From Bacillota bacterium (GTDB lineage: Bacteria; Bacillota; Clostridia; Peptostreptococcales; Anaerovoracaceae), in contig JAEENW010000039.1 of assembly GCA_016283945.1 (NCBI GenBank), forward strand, positions 1-8,954: a DNA stretch of 8,954 bases, in the 5' to 3' direction. The position numbers and the translations under genes are program-made. The notes beneath the pieces were generated by a model. The model was not told where the DNA came from. It made no database searches and was given only the letters and a program-made list of their open reading frames with translations. Each line of letters opens with the position of its first letter. Position 1 is the stretch's first letter. Of this stretch, positions 1 through 5,522 are shown in pieces.

Positions 1-24
1 TCCAAGAGCTTTTTTGTTGTTCAT
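1..24 (-). CDS. possible 5' end of a gene leaving the left edge
   Basis: On the minus strand an ATG at 24-22 opens a frame that reads MNNKKALG up to the window edge without a stop. The Lys/Asn-rich opening would suit the start of an exported or ordinary protein, but eight codons cannot identify a family. A GAGG sequence lies 11 bases upstream, which is a long spacing, and it sits inside the right arm of a hairpin at 32-72. This is a weak call: the same DNA could simply be the region downstream of the DUF554 gene. Confidence 0.2.
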
Positions 25-31
25 AACTAAA

Positions 32-72
32 AGAGCCTCAGTGCTAACTTTAATATAATACACTAAGGCTCT
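32..72 (-). other. imperfect inverted repeat / hairpin
   Basis: The arms at 32-43 (AGAGCCTCAGTG) and 61-72 (CACTAAGGCTCT) pair at 11 of 12 positions around a 17-nt AT-rich loop. On the minus strand the hairpin is followed by TTTTAG, so it could be a second terminator for the DUF554 gene. It could instead be a leader structure that hides the GAGG of the possible gene at the left edge. The loop reads TATTATATT on the minus strand, which resembles a -10 element, but no good -35 accompanies it. Confidence 0.45.
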
Positions 73-96
73 GCCAAAAATCTATACCGTTTTGTT

Positions 97-124
97 GAAA
101 ATGGCGCTCTTTTGAGCGCTTTTC
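97..124 (-). terminator. bidirectional-looking rho-independent terminator after DUF554 gene
   Basis: GCGCTC (104-109) and GAGCGC (114-119) form a 6-bp stem around a 4-nt loop. The stem is flanked by GAAAA (97-101) and TTTTC (120-124), which extend the pairing with a two-base bulge. The element lies 12 bases past the DUF554 stop codon on the minus strand and ends in a T-tract in both directions. The stem is short, so efficiency may be modest. Confidence 0.5.
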
Positions 125-135
125 GGACCGCTCTC

Positions 136-834
136 CTATATGAACGAGCTTATCAGCTGCCAGACGAAGGGCACGAACATCGCGGGGATGTAGTTCGCGA
201 CCTTCACGTTGGTGACGCCGAGGAGGTTGAGCGCGAGCGGGATGAGTATGAGGCTTCCGATCTGGGAGCTCATGGCGATGGTCTCGGCGCTGAGCACGTC
301 GCCAAGAAGGCTGCTCGCGAGCACGAGGAGGCCCTGGTAGATAACGAGGGGGATCGCGGAGAAGGCGACGCCTATGCCGGAGCCCATGGCGAAGGTCGCG
401 GCGGAAACCATGTCGATCAGGCTCTTGGTGTAATAGATGGTGTGCTCGCCGCGAAGGCCGGCCTCGATGGCGCCCATGATGGTCATCGAGCCTATGCAGA
501 AGAGCAGAGCGCCGGAGATGAAGCTGCGCGCGAAGCTCGAGCTGCCCTTGCCCGAGACCTTAGCCTCGAACCAGTTGCCCAGGCGGGTGAACTTCTCGTC
601 GATATCTATGCTCTCGCCCACGGCCGTGCCTATCACGATCGCGATCAGGGTGTAGATCGGGCGCATCAGCTGTATGGCTCCGCTGATCCCGAGCACCATG
701 ACGAAGCAGGCGAAGAGCTGGAGGACCCTGTCCCCTATCTGCCTCAGCCTGTCGGTCTTGAAGAGGCAGCCCGCGGCGCTTCCGAGCACCACGAGCGCGG
801 CGTTCACTATTACTCCCGTAAATATTCCGAACAT
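136..834 (-). CDS. DUF554 family integral membrane protein
   Basis: This is a 232-residue polytopic membrane protein of the DUF554 family (YdfK/YqgA-like), whose biochemical role is not established; some members are suspected transporters. Hydrophobic segments appear at roughly 3-25, 36-56, 59-77, 103-127, 138-176 (probably two helices) and 190-228 (probably two). Family features visible are the N-terminal GIFTGVIVNAA stretch, the GTAVGE segment near 69-74, the conserved block LFCIGSMTIMGAIEAGL at 111-127 and KSLIDMVSAATFA at 137-149. Length is normal for the family. The ATG at 834 is supported by CCTCC at 841-845, which reads GGAGG six bases upstream on the minus strand. It is transcribed away from the bactofilin gene and appears monocistronic, ending at a terminator. 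The family assignment is firm; the substrate or function is unknown. Confidence 0.88.
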   Translation of the reverse strand: MFGIFTGVIVNAALVVLGSAAGCLFKTDRLRQIGDRVLQLFACFVMVLGISGAIQLMRPIYTLIAIVIGTAVGESIDIDEKFTRLGNWFEAKVSGKGSSSFARSFISGALLFCIGSMTIMGAIEAGLRGEHTIYYTKSLIDMVSAATFAMGSGIGVAFSAIPLVIYQGLLVLASSLLGDVLSAETIAMSSQIGSLILIPLALNLLGVTNVKVANYIPAMFVPFVWQLISSFI

Positions 835-861
835 GAGCTTCCTCCGTGCAAAATATAGCTG

Positions 862-867
862 ATTATA
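862..867 (-). promoter_or_regulatory. -10 element for the DUF554 gene
   Basis: ATTATA on the plus strand reads TATAAT on the minus strand, 28 bases before the DUF554 start and just upstream of its GGAGG. The -35 region (about 885-890, TTTTAT) is a poor match, so the promoter rests mainly on the perfect -10 box. Confidence 0.5.
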
Positions 868-899
868 CTACCCCGCGGAAGCTAATAAAATATTTTTTC

Positions 900-928
900 T
901 TTTCAAGCGCGGCTCCCTGTTGTAAAAT
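900..928 (+). promoter_or_regulatory. promoter for the bactofilin gene
   Basis: TTTTCA (900-905) and an extended -10 TG-TAAAAT (921-928) are separated by 17 bases. Transcription would start near 935, leaving a leader of about 57 nt before the bactofilin ATG. It diverges from the DUF554 promoter, and the two -10 boxes lie about 55 bases apart. Confidence 0.55.
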
Positions 929-991
929 CTATTAGATATTCGAGAATTACGGCGGCGCAGCCCCAAAGCCGCGCCGGGAAAGGACATAGAC

Positions 992-1546
992 ATGTTATTC
1001 AGCAAGAAGAAGCCGGAACCCGAGCCTCAGGCTCCCGTGACCGAGGTCCCCGAGGTCAAAGAGCCCGAGGAGAAGGCCCCCGAGAAGATCCTCCCCCTTC
1101 GCAGGACCACCATAGGAAGGGGCATCACCTTCTACGGCAACTTCGAGACCGAGGATCCCATGGAGATCAACGGCAGCGTTATGGGAGATATACACAGCAG
1201 CGCGCTCATCCGCATCACCGAGGGCGCGAGCCTCAAGGGCGACGCCAACATGAAGGATCTCGACAGCCAGGGACGCATCAACGGCAACCTCGTCGTGAGC
1301 GAGCGCTCCAGCTTCTCGCCTACCGCGGTGACCGATGGCACCCTTCTGACCAGATACCTCAAGACCGACGACGGCAGCGAGTTCCTCGGAGAGCTCAAGC
1401 TCAGCGGAAACGGCAAGACCGAAGCCGCCCAGCCCGCCGGGACCGCGGAAGCTCCCGCGGAGAGCTTCAGCCCCGAGCCAGCCGCCGAGGAGGCAAAGGA
1501 AGAGGAGTTCTCCTGGAAATGCTCCGGCAAGGAGGAAGAGGAATAG
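992..1546 (+). CDS. bactofilin (polymer-forming cytoskeletal protein)
   Basis: This 184-residue protein belongs to the bactofilin family, which forms nucleotide-independent beta-helical filaments that scaffold cell-shape, envelope or polarity functions. Residues 1-35 are a Lys/Glu/Pro-rich tail typical of bactofilin N-termini. The core at about 38-137 shows the repeating short-turn pattern of the beta-helix: TTIGRGITFYGNFETEDPM, then INGSVMGDI, ASLKGDANMKDL and GRINGNLVVSE. Residues 140-184 are a low-complexity Ala/Pro/Glu tail ending in an acidic run. AAAGGA at 979-984 supports the ATG. Many bactofilin genes sit beside an M23 peptidase gene; here none is adjacent and the gene looks monocistronic between its own promoter and tandem terminators. 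The MLFSKKK start resembles the membrane-contact motif described for some bactofilins, but this is inference. The family call is strong; the cellular role is open. Confidence 0.87.
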   Translation: MLFSKKKPEPEPQAPVTEVPEVKEPEEKAPEKILPLRRTTIGRGITFYGNFETEDPMEINGSVMGDIHSSALIRITEGASLKGDANMKDLDSQGRINGNLVVSERSSFSPTAVTDGTLLTRYLKTDDGSEFLGELKLSGNGKTEAAQPAGTAEAPAESFSPEPAAEEAKEEEFSWKCSGKEEEE

Positions 1547-1605
1547 TCCCTCGCGGGCAGCCGGGCGGGAGGAGACTCCCCGCACAACTGAACAGACAGA
1601 GAAAA

Positions 1606-1665
1606 CGGCCCCGCGCCTGCGCGGGGCTTTATATTGCGAAACATGCGGCCCCGCGCCTGCGCGGG
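1606..1665 (+). repeat. 20-bp direct repeat, 40-bp period, making tandem terminators
   Basis: The same 20 bases occur at 1606-1625 and 1646-1665, exactly 40 bases apart; each copy begins CGGCCCCGCG and carries most of a hairpin. The spacing and identity suggest a local duplication that produced two successive terminators after the bactofilin gene. Confidence 0.8.
1608..1635 (+). terminator. first terminator after bactofilin gene
   Basis: GCCCCGCGC (1608-1616) pairs perfectly with GCGCGGGGC (1619-1627) to give a 9-bp GC stem with a tight loop. It is followed by TTTATATT, an interrupted T-tract. It lies about 60 bases past the bactofilin stop and is weaker than the second copy. Confidence 0.65.
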
Positions 1666-1675
1666 CCGCTTTTTT
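1645..1675 (+). terminator. second, stronger terminator after bactofilin gene
   Basis: GCGGCCCCGCGC (1645-1656) pairs with GCGCGGGCCGC (1659-1669) with one bulged C, followed directly by six T residues (1670-1675). This is a textbook rho-independent terminator and isolates the bactofilin transcript from the downstream SDR gene. Confidence 0.85.
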
Positions 1676-1708
1676 GCGCCTTTTGCACTTTATTCCGAGG
1701 CGCGATTA

Positions 1709-1725
1709 GCGTATTATATATACGC
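1709..1725. promoter_or_regulatory. palindrome overlapping the probable SDR promoter
   Basis: GCGTAT (1709-1714) and ATACGC (1720-1725) form a perfect inverted repeat around TATAT. The AT-rich centre supplies plausible -10 hexamers (TATTAT at 1712-1717 or TATATA), with only a weak -35 (TTTATT, 1689-1694, 17 bases upstream). A symmetric site on top of a -10 box is where a dimeric repressor would bind, so this could be an operator for the SDR gene. No regulator gene is nearby. Confidence 0.35.
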
Positions 1726-1763
1726 GAATATTCCAAAGACCGTCTTCAAGGAGGACAACGATC

Positions 1764-2540
1764 ATGAAAAGATTTGAGAACAAGGTAGTCGCCATCACCG
1801 GCGGCGGATCCGGAATGGGCAAATGCTCCTGCAAGCTCTTCGCCGAAGAGGGCGCGGCCGTAGCAGTCATCGACATCAACCCCGTCACCGCCCAGGCTAC
1901 CGTAGACGAGATCACCGCGGCCGGCGGCAGGGCGAAGGCCTACACCGTCGACATCACCAGCGAGGAAGGGATGAAGAACCTCTTCGCCGATATAGTCGAG
2001 ACCTTCGGAAGGATCGACGTGTTCTTCACCATCGCCGGCATAAGCCCGATGGGCACCGCCGTCACTACCAGCTACGAGGACTACAGGAAGGTCATGGCGC
2101 TCGACATGGACAGCGTCTTCCTCGGCTGCAAGTACTCCATCCCCTACATGGAGAAGCAGGGAGGCGGAGTCATCCTCAACCTCGTCGGCACCTACGGCAT
2201 CAGGCCCACGCCGAACAAGCTCGGCTACAGCGCCGCCAAGGCCGGAGCCCTCGCCATCACCAGGTCGGTCGCGATCGACTTCGCGCGCAGCAACATCCGC
2301 TGCAACGCGATCTGCCCGGGCTTCGTCGACACCCCGCTGAACAAGGGCTTCGAGGGCGAGGCCAGAGACAGGTTCCTCAGGACCTATCAGCCCGCGCCCT
2401 TCCTGATCCAGGCTGAGGACATCGCCAGGACCGCCCTCTTCCTCGCCAGCGACGACGCCAGAGCCATCACCGGCCAGGCCATAGTCGTGGACGGAGGCAC
2501 CGAGGCCGCCCTCTACCTCAACTACAAGAGACCGGAGTGA
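1764..2540 (+). CDS. short-chain dehydrogenase/reductase (SDR) with non-canonical active site
   Basis: This is a 258-residue classical-size SDR, a Rossmann-fold NAD(P)-dependent oxidoreductase family. The cofactor motif TGGGSGMG is at 12-19, and Asp37 at the end of the second strand (VIDIN) suggests NAD rather than NADP preference. VDIT at 62-65 contacts the adenine ring in relatives. The YxxxK motif is intact (Tyr155, Lys159) and PGFVDTPL (185-192) follows as usual. Other catalytic positions deviate: the NNAG motif reads TIAG (89-92), the tetrad Asn is Asp114, and the position 13 residues before Tyr155, normally the catalytic Ser, is Gly142 next to Thr143. The C-terminal ITGQAIVVDGG block is normal. 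AAGGAGG at 1748-1754 supports the start. It is flanked by terminators on both sides and so is probably a single-gene unit. The family is certain; substrate is unknown and activity may be altered. Confidence 0.9.
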   Translation: MKRFENKVVAITGGGSGMGKCSCKLFAEEGAAVAVIDINPVTAQATVDEITAAGGRAKAYTVDITSEEGMKNLFADIVETFGRIDVFFTIAGISPMGTAVTTSYEDYRKVMALDMDSVFLGCKYSIPYMEKQGGGVILNLVGTYGIRPTPNKLGYSAAKAGALAITRSVAIDFARSNIRCNAICPGFVDTPLNKGFEGEARDRFLRTYQPAPFLIQAEDIARTALFLASDDARAITGQAIVVDGGTEAALYLNYKRPE

Positions 2541-2551
2541 TCTGATATATT

Positions 2552-2596
2552 CGCGGCGTCCGCGGGGCTTCAGTCCCCGCCGGGCGCCGCGTTTTT
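2552..2596 (+). terminator. strong terminator after the SDR gene
   Basis: A long stem starts 12 bases past the SDR stop. CGCGGCGTCC and CGGGG on the left pair with CCCCG and GGGCGCCGCG on the right around a CTTCAGT loop, with one G·T pair and small bulges. Five T residues follow (2592-2596). It separates the SDR from the amidohydrolase transcript unless readthrough occurs. Confidence 0.85.
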
Positions 2597-2602
2597 GTAC
2601 GG

Positions 2603-2678
2603 GAAAGAGCGCCCCGGAAAGAGGCTTCCGGAGCCCCGAAAGAGCCACGCGGAAACGGCGTTCCGGGCCCCGAAAGAG
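2603..2678 (+). repeat. four GAAAGAG repeats in the amidohydrolase leader
   Basis: GAAAGAG occurs at 2603-2609, 2617-2623, 2638-2644 and 2672-2678. The last three sit in a similar context, CCCCG(G)AAAGAG followed by G/C. A short hairpin, CCGGAA...TTCCGG (2614-2631), covers the second copy. I recognise no riboswitch or T-box here. The stretch is GC-rich and lacks a convincing -10 box, so how the downstream gene is transcribed is unclear. Confidence 0.5.
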
Positions 2679-2704
2679 CGTCGAAACGCAGGAGGATCAT
2701 TAAA

Positions 2705-4201
2705 TTGTCTAATAACGATAAAGCATTGATAATACAGCCCGGATGGCTGTGGGATGGTGTATCCGGCAGAGCTTCGGAGGGCCTCGCGGTCCTGATCAGG
2801 GGCGGGCGCTTCAAAAAGCTGGGAAGCGCCGGCGAGCTGCGCGCATCGGCCCCCGAAGCGGAGCTTTTGAAGGACGATCGCTGGCTGCTCATGCCCGCCT
2901 TCACCGACGCTCACGACCACGGCCGCGGGATCACGCCGAGCTCGATGATGGTCCCGGACCAGGCCCTCGAGGTCTGGCTGCAGGACTTGAACAAGCTCGC
3001 GCCCATACCCCACTTCGACGCCTGCCTTTTCGACGCGCTGCGCATGGCAGCCTGCGGAGTCGGGACCGTGCTGCACAGCCACAACCCGAACAGCTTCTCC
3101 GCGATGAAGGACGAGCTCGCCGCCGCCGCGCGGGGCTACGCCGCTGGCGGACTGAGGAGCATACTCTGCCCCCTCTTCATCGACCAGAACAAGAAGATCT
3201 ATTACGGGAGGGACGAGTTCCTGGCGAGCCTCCCGGAGCCTCTCAGAAGCTCCTTCGGCGGCAGCATACGCGACCGCATAATGACCATCGAAGAATACTT
3301 CGAGCTGATCGAGGCGACGGCCGAGGAGCTGAAGGACGAGATCGCGGCCGGCTGGACCGAGATCCAGCTCCACCCCAACGGAGGCCAGTGGTGCAGCGAC
3401 GAGTCGCTCATGGCGATGAAGGAATACGCGATGAAGCGCGGGATGCACATCCACCTCCACCTGCTCGAGACGAAGTATCAGGCGGAGTACGCGCGCAGGA
3501 CCTGGGGAAAGAGCTTCATCGAGCACTACGCCGAGATCGGCTTCCTCGGACCCTGGGTGTCCTTCGGGCACGCGGTGTGGCTCACGGAGCGCGACTTCGA
3601 GCTCATAAAGGAGAGCGGCGCGGTCCTGGTGAACAACGCCTCGTCGAACCTGCGCCTCAGGAGCGGGAGCTTCGACCTGAGGACGGCAGCCAGGCTGGAT
3701 ATCACCGCCGGCATAGGAATGGACGGCTGCACCATAGACGACGATCAGGATTTCCTGCGCGAGATGCGCGTAGTCTGGCTCAACGACCGCGAGAGCGGAG
3801 TGGACGCCGCGGTCGACCCGCTCTTCGTTCTCAGGATGGCGACCTCCAAGGGCGCGAAGATCTCCGCGGGGGAGCTCTCGCCCGGAGTCATCGCCCCGGG
3901 CAGGAACGCCGACCTCGTCTGCCTGAACATGGAGAAGGTCGCCTTCCCCTACGCGGATCCGGACGTCGATCCTCTCGCGCTCACCGTTCAGAGAGCGTCC
4001 CGCGGCTGCGCGGACCTCACCCTCATCGGAGGCAGAAAGACCTGGGGTACCGGGAGCTGCTGGCAGGAGAAAGCGGACGCCGCGGCTGAAAAGCTTCGAG
4101 CCGTGATGCTCGGGCTCAGGGCGAAGGACGACGGCCGCAGGGACAACGCCGAGATACTTGAGCGAGTCAGGGCTTACTACAGGGACAGCCTGAAGAGATG
4201 A
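2705..4201 (+). CDS. amidohydrolase of the SAH/MTA deaminase – AtzA/TrzN type
   Basis: This 498-residue metal-dependent hydrolase of the amidohydrolase superfamily probably deaminates or dechlorinates/hydrolyses a heterocyclic substrate in the cytoplasm. Visible metal and active-site residues are His70-x-His72 in FTDAHDHG, His252 and Glu255 in HLHLLET (the HxxE-T pattern of TM0936-like SAH deaminases), His289 in SFGHAVWL, and Asp340 in GIGMDG. These correspond to the mononuclear-metal set of that branch. The N-terminal 1-65 and the C-terminal region from about 385 (SPGVIAPGRNADLVCLNM) form the small composite beta domain. Translation starts at TTG 2705: no ATG lies upstream of the HxH motif, and AGGAGG at 2690-2695 is 9 bases away. 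It lies between a terminator and a convergent gene. The LHPNGGQW segment (222-229) and the DDDQDF run after Asp340 (345-350) are distinctive. Superfamily and branch are well supported; the substrate is unknown. Confidence 0.85.
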   Translation: MSNNDKALIIQPGWLWDGVSGRASEGLAVLIRGGRFKKLGSAGELRASAPEAELLKDDRWLLMPAFTDAHDHGRGITPSSMMVPDQALEVWLQDLNKLAPIPHFDACLFDALRMAACGVGTVLHSHNPNSFSAMKDELAAAARGYAAGGLRSILCPLFIDQNKKIYYGRDEFLASLPEPLRSSFGGSIRDRIMTIEEYFELIEATAEELKDEIAAGWTEIQLHPNGGQWCSDESLMAMKEYAMKRGMHIHLHLLETKYQAEYARRTWGKSFIEHYAEIGFLGPWVSFGHAVWLTERDFELIKESGAVLVNNASSNLRLRSGSFDLRTAARLDITAGIGMDGCTIDDDQDFLREMRVVWLNDRESGVDAAVDPLFVLRMATSKGAKISAGELSPGVIAPGRNADLVCLNMEKVAFPYADPDVDPLALTVQRASRGCADLTLIGGRKTWGTGSCWQEKADAAAEKLRAVMLGLRAKDDGRRDNAEILERVRAYYRDSLKR

Positions 4202-4202
4202 C

Positions 4203-4310
4203 GTAAACGAGCGTCTTTCACGGGCGCGCAAACGCCCGTTCACACATCCATAGCATACTAAAAGGGCTTGCAGTTGCAAGCCCTTTTGCGTTTTATAAAC
4301 GTTCGTTTAC
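4203..4310. repeat. nested inverted-repeat element between convergent genes
   Basis: The outer arms GTAAACGAGCGT (4203-4214) and ACGTTCGTTTAC (4299-4310) are inverted repeats matching at 11 of 12 positions. Inside them lie a 7-bp hairpin (ACGGGCG 4220-4226 with CGCCCGT 4233-4239) and a 13-bp hairpin (4260-4287). The element begins immediately after the amidohydrolase stop codon. It could be a compound bidirectional terminator or a small non-coding mobile (MITE- or REP-like) element; there is no coding capacity. Confidence 0.6.
4260..4287. terminator. bidirectional terminator for the convergent genes
   Basis: AAAAGGGCTTGCA (4260-4272) and TGCAAGCCCTTTT (4275-4287) are perfect 13-bp inverted repeats around GT. 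The A-tract and T-tract flank a GC core, so the structure works in either direction, ending the amidohydrolase transcript on plus and the aldolase transcript on minus. The remaining DNA at 4311-4385 is GC-rich with no feature I can support. Confidence 0.85.
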
Positions 4311-4385
4311 ATACGGGATCCACCTCTTACGCGCGGCCCGTTCGCCGGAGCGCCGCGGCCGGTCCGGCGGGGCCGCTGCGCTCTC

Positions 4386-5411
4386 CTACAGCAGCTCTCC
4401 CAGCTTTTCGATGTTCTCCTTCGGAGTCGCCCAGCTGGTCACGAAGCGGTAGGCAGCGCGCTTCTCGTCCACGTTGCTCCAGTGAGAGAAGACGACCTCC
4501 TTCGAGAGCTCTTCCGCCTTGGCCCTGTCCATGATGACGAACTGCTGGTTGGTCGGGGAATCGACGAGGAGCTCATAGCCCTTCTCCACGAAGGTCTTCT
4601 TGAGCAGCTCGGCCATCTCCATGCAGTGCTCCGACAGCCTCATGTAGAGCCCGTCCCTGAACAGCTCGTCGAACTGGATGCCCACGACGCGGCCCTTGGC
4701 CATGATGCCGCCGCGGCGCTTGATCTGGGTGAAGAACTGCTCGGGAGCGGGGATGCCGCTGAATACCAGAGCCTCTCCGCAGAGCGCTCCGACCTTGGTC
4801 CCGCCGATGTAGAAGACGTCGACTATGTCGGCAAACTCCTTAAGCGTCAGGTCGCAGGCCCTGGAGGCGAGTCCGTAGCCGAGCCTGGCGCCGTCGGCGA
4901 AGAGCGGCAGCCCGTACTCGTGGCAGATGTCGGCGAGCTCCTGGAGCTGCTGCTTGGTGTATAGGGTGCCGAACTCGGTCGGATATGAGATGTAGACCAT
5001 GCCGGGCTTGACGAGATGCTCGATCGAGTGGTCGCCGAAGTAATCGGCGAGCATCTTCTTCAGCTCGCCCGCGTCCATGAGCCCGTCGTGCTCGGGCAGC
5101 TGGAGGATCTTGTGGCCGGTGGCCTCGACCGCTCCCGCCTCGTGGCCGTTGATGTGGCCGCTGGTCACGGAGACGACGCCCTCGAAGCTCTTCAGCATGG
5201 CGTCAATGGTGATCATGTTGGTCTGGGTGCCTCCGCAGATGAAGAACACCTCGGCCTCGGGCTTGCCTACTGCCTCGCGGATGCGTGCCTTCGCGGACTC
5301 GCACCAGATGTCGGCGCCGTAGCCGGTCTGCTGCACGAGGTTCGTCTCAGCGAATCTCGCGAGTATCTCGGGCGCGCAGCCCTCGATGTAGTCGCTGGAA
5401 AAAGAGATCAT
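4386..5411 (-). CDS. ltaE: low-specificity L-threonine aldolase-like PLP enzyme
   Basis: This 341-residue fold-type I PLP enzyme of the beta-eliminating lyase / threonine aldolase family would cleave L-threonine or L-allo-threonine to glycine and acetaldehyde in the cytoplasm. Visible features are the phosphate-binding CGGTQTN (59-65), His86 followed by Glu91 in GHINGHEAG (the His that stacks on PLP in relatives, with the same five-residue spacing to Glu), FADGARLG (171-178, Asp173 for the pyridine nitrogen and Arg176) and GGTKVG (203-208), where Lys206 should bind PLP. Length is normal. The ATG at 5411 has GGGAGG (plus-strand 5418-5423) six bases upstream. It diverges from prfA and converges with the amidohydrolase. 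The gene symbol is assigned by family; substrate range, and even a different beta-elimination reaction, cannot be excluded from sequence alone. Confidence 0.82.
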   Translation of the reverse strand: MISFSSDYIEGCAPEILARFAETNLVQQTGYGADIWCESAKARIREAVGKPEAEVFFICGGTQTNMITIDAMLKSFEGVVSVTSGHINGHEAGAVEATGHKILQLPEHDGLMDAGELKKMLADYFGDHSIEHLVKPGMVYISYPTEFGTLYTKQQLQELADICHEYGLPLFADGARLGYGLASRACDLTLKEFADIVDVFYIGGTKVGALCGEALVFSGIPAPEQFFTQIKRRGGIMAKGRVVGIQFDELFRDGLYMRLSEHCMEMAELLKKTFVEKGYELLVDSPTNQQFVIMDRAKAEELSKEVVFSHWSNVDEKRAAYRFVTSWATPKENIEKLGELL

Positions 5412-5447
5412 GTCTTACCTCCCTTACAATCTTAAATCGATAGGGAC

Positions 5448-5453
5448 ATTATA
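5448..5453 (-). promoter_or_regulatory. -10 element for the threonine aldolase gene
   Basis: ATTATA on the plus strand reads TATAAT on the minus strand, 36 bases before the aldolase start. No good -35 is seen 16-18 bases further (5470-5477). The element's -35 zone would lie between the -35 and -10 of the oppositely directed prfA promoter, so the two promoters overlap. Confidence 0.5.
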
Positions 5454-5463
5454 CATGCTTTTA

Positions 5464-5493
5464 TTGAACTCTACACCCCCGCCGTGGTATAAT
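5464..5493 (+). promoter_or_regulatory. promoter of the prfA cluster
   Basis: TTGAAC (5464-5469) and the extended -10 TGGTATAAT (5485-5493) are separated by 18 bases. Transcription should begin around 5500, giving a very short leader. GGAAGG at 5511-5516 then serves the prfA ATG at 5523. This probably drives prfA and the overlapping sua5–rpiB gene, and possibly upp. Confidence 0.72.
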
Positions 5494-5522
5494 TTTTCGG
5501 TTTAAGTAAAGGAAGGACAAAT

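Noticed and set aside
14..59. Plus-strand promoter-like TATAAT at 54-59 near the left edge
   Set aside because: No acceptable -35 lies 16-18 bases upstream and no plus-strand gene follows; the box sits in a hairpin loop.
112..858. Long plus-strand open frame opposite the DUF554 gene
   Set aside because: Its composition (His/Glu/Asp/Arg-rich, no family features) is that of an antisense shadow in GC-rich DNA; the minus-strand frame has a membrane protein signature and a proper ribosome binding site.
2570..4279. 569-codon minus-strand open frame opposite the amidohydrolase gene
   Set aside because: It overlaps the real gene entirely, crosses terminators, and has shadow-like composition with no recognisable motif.
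4330..4385. GC-rich self-complementary stretch downstream of the threonine aldolase gene
   Set aside because: Pairing is scattered and lacks a T-tract in either direction; the perfect 13-bp terminator at 4260-4287 explains termination better.
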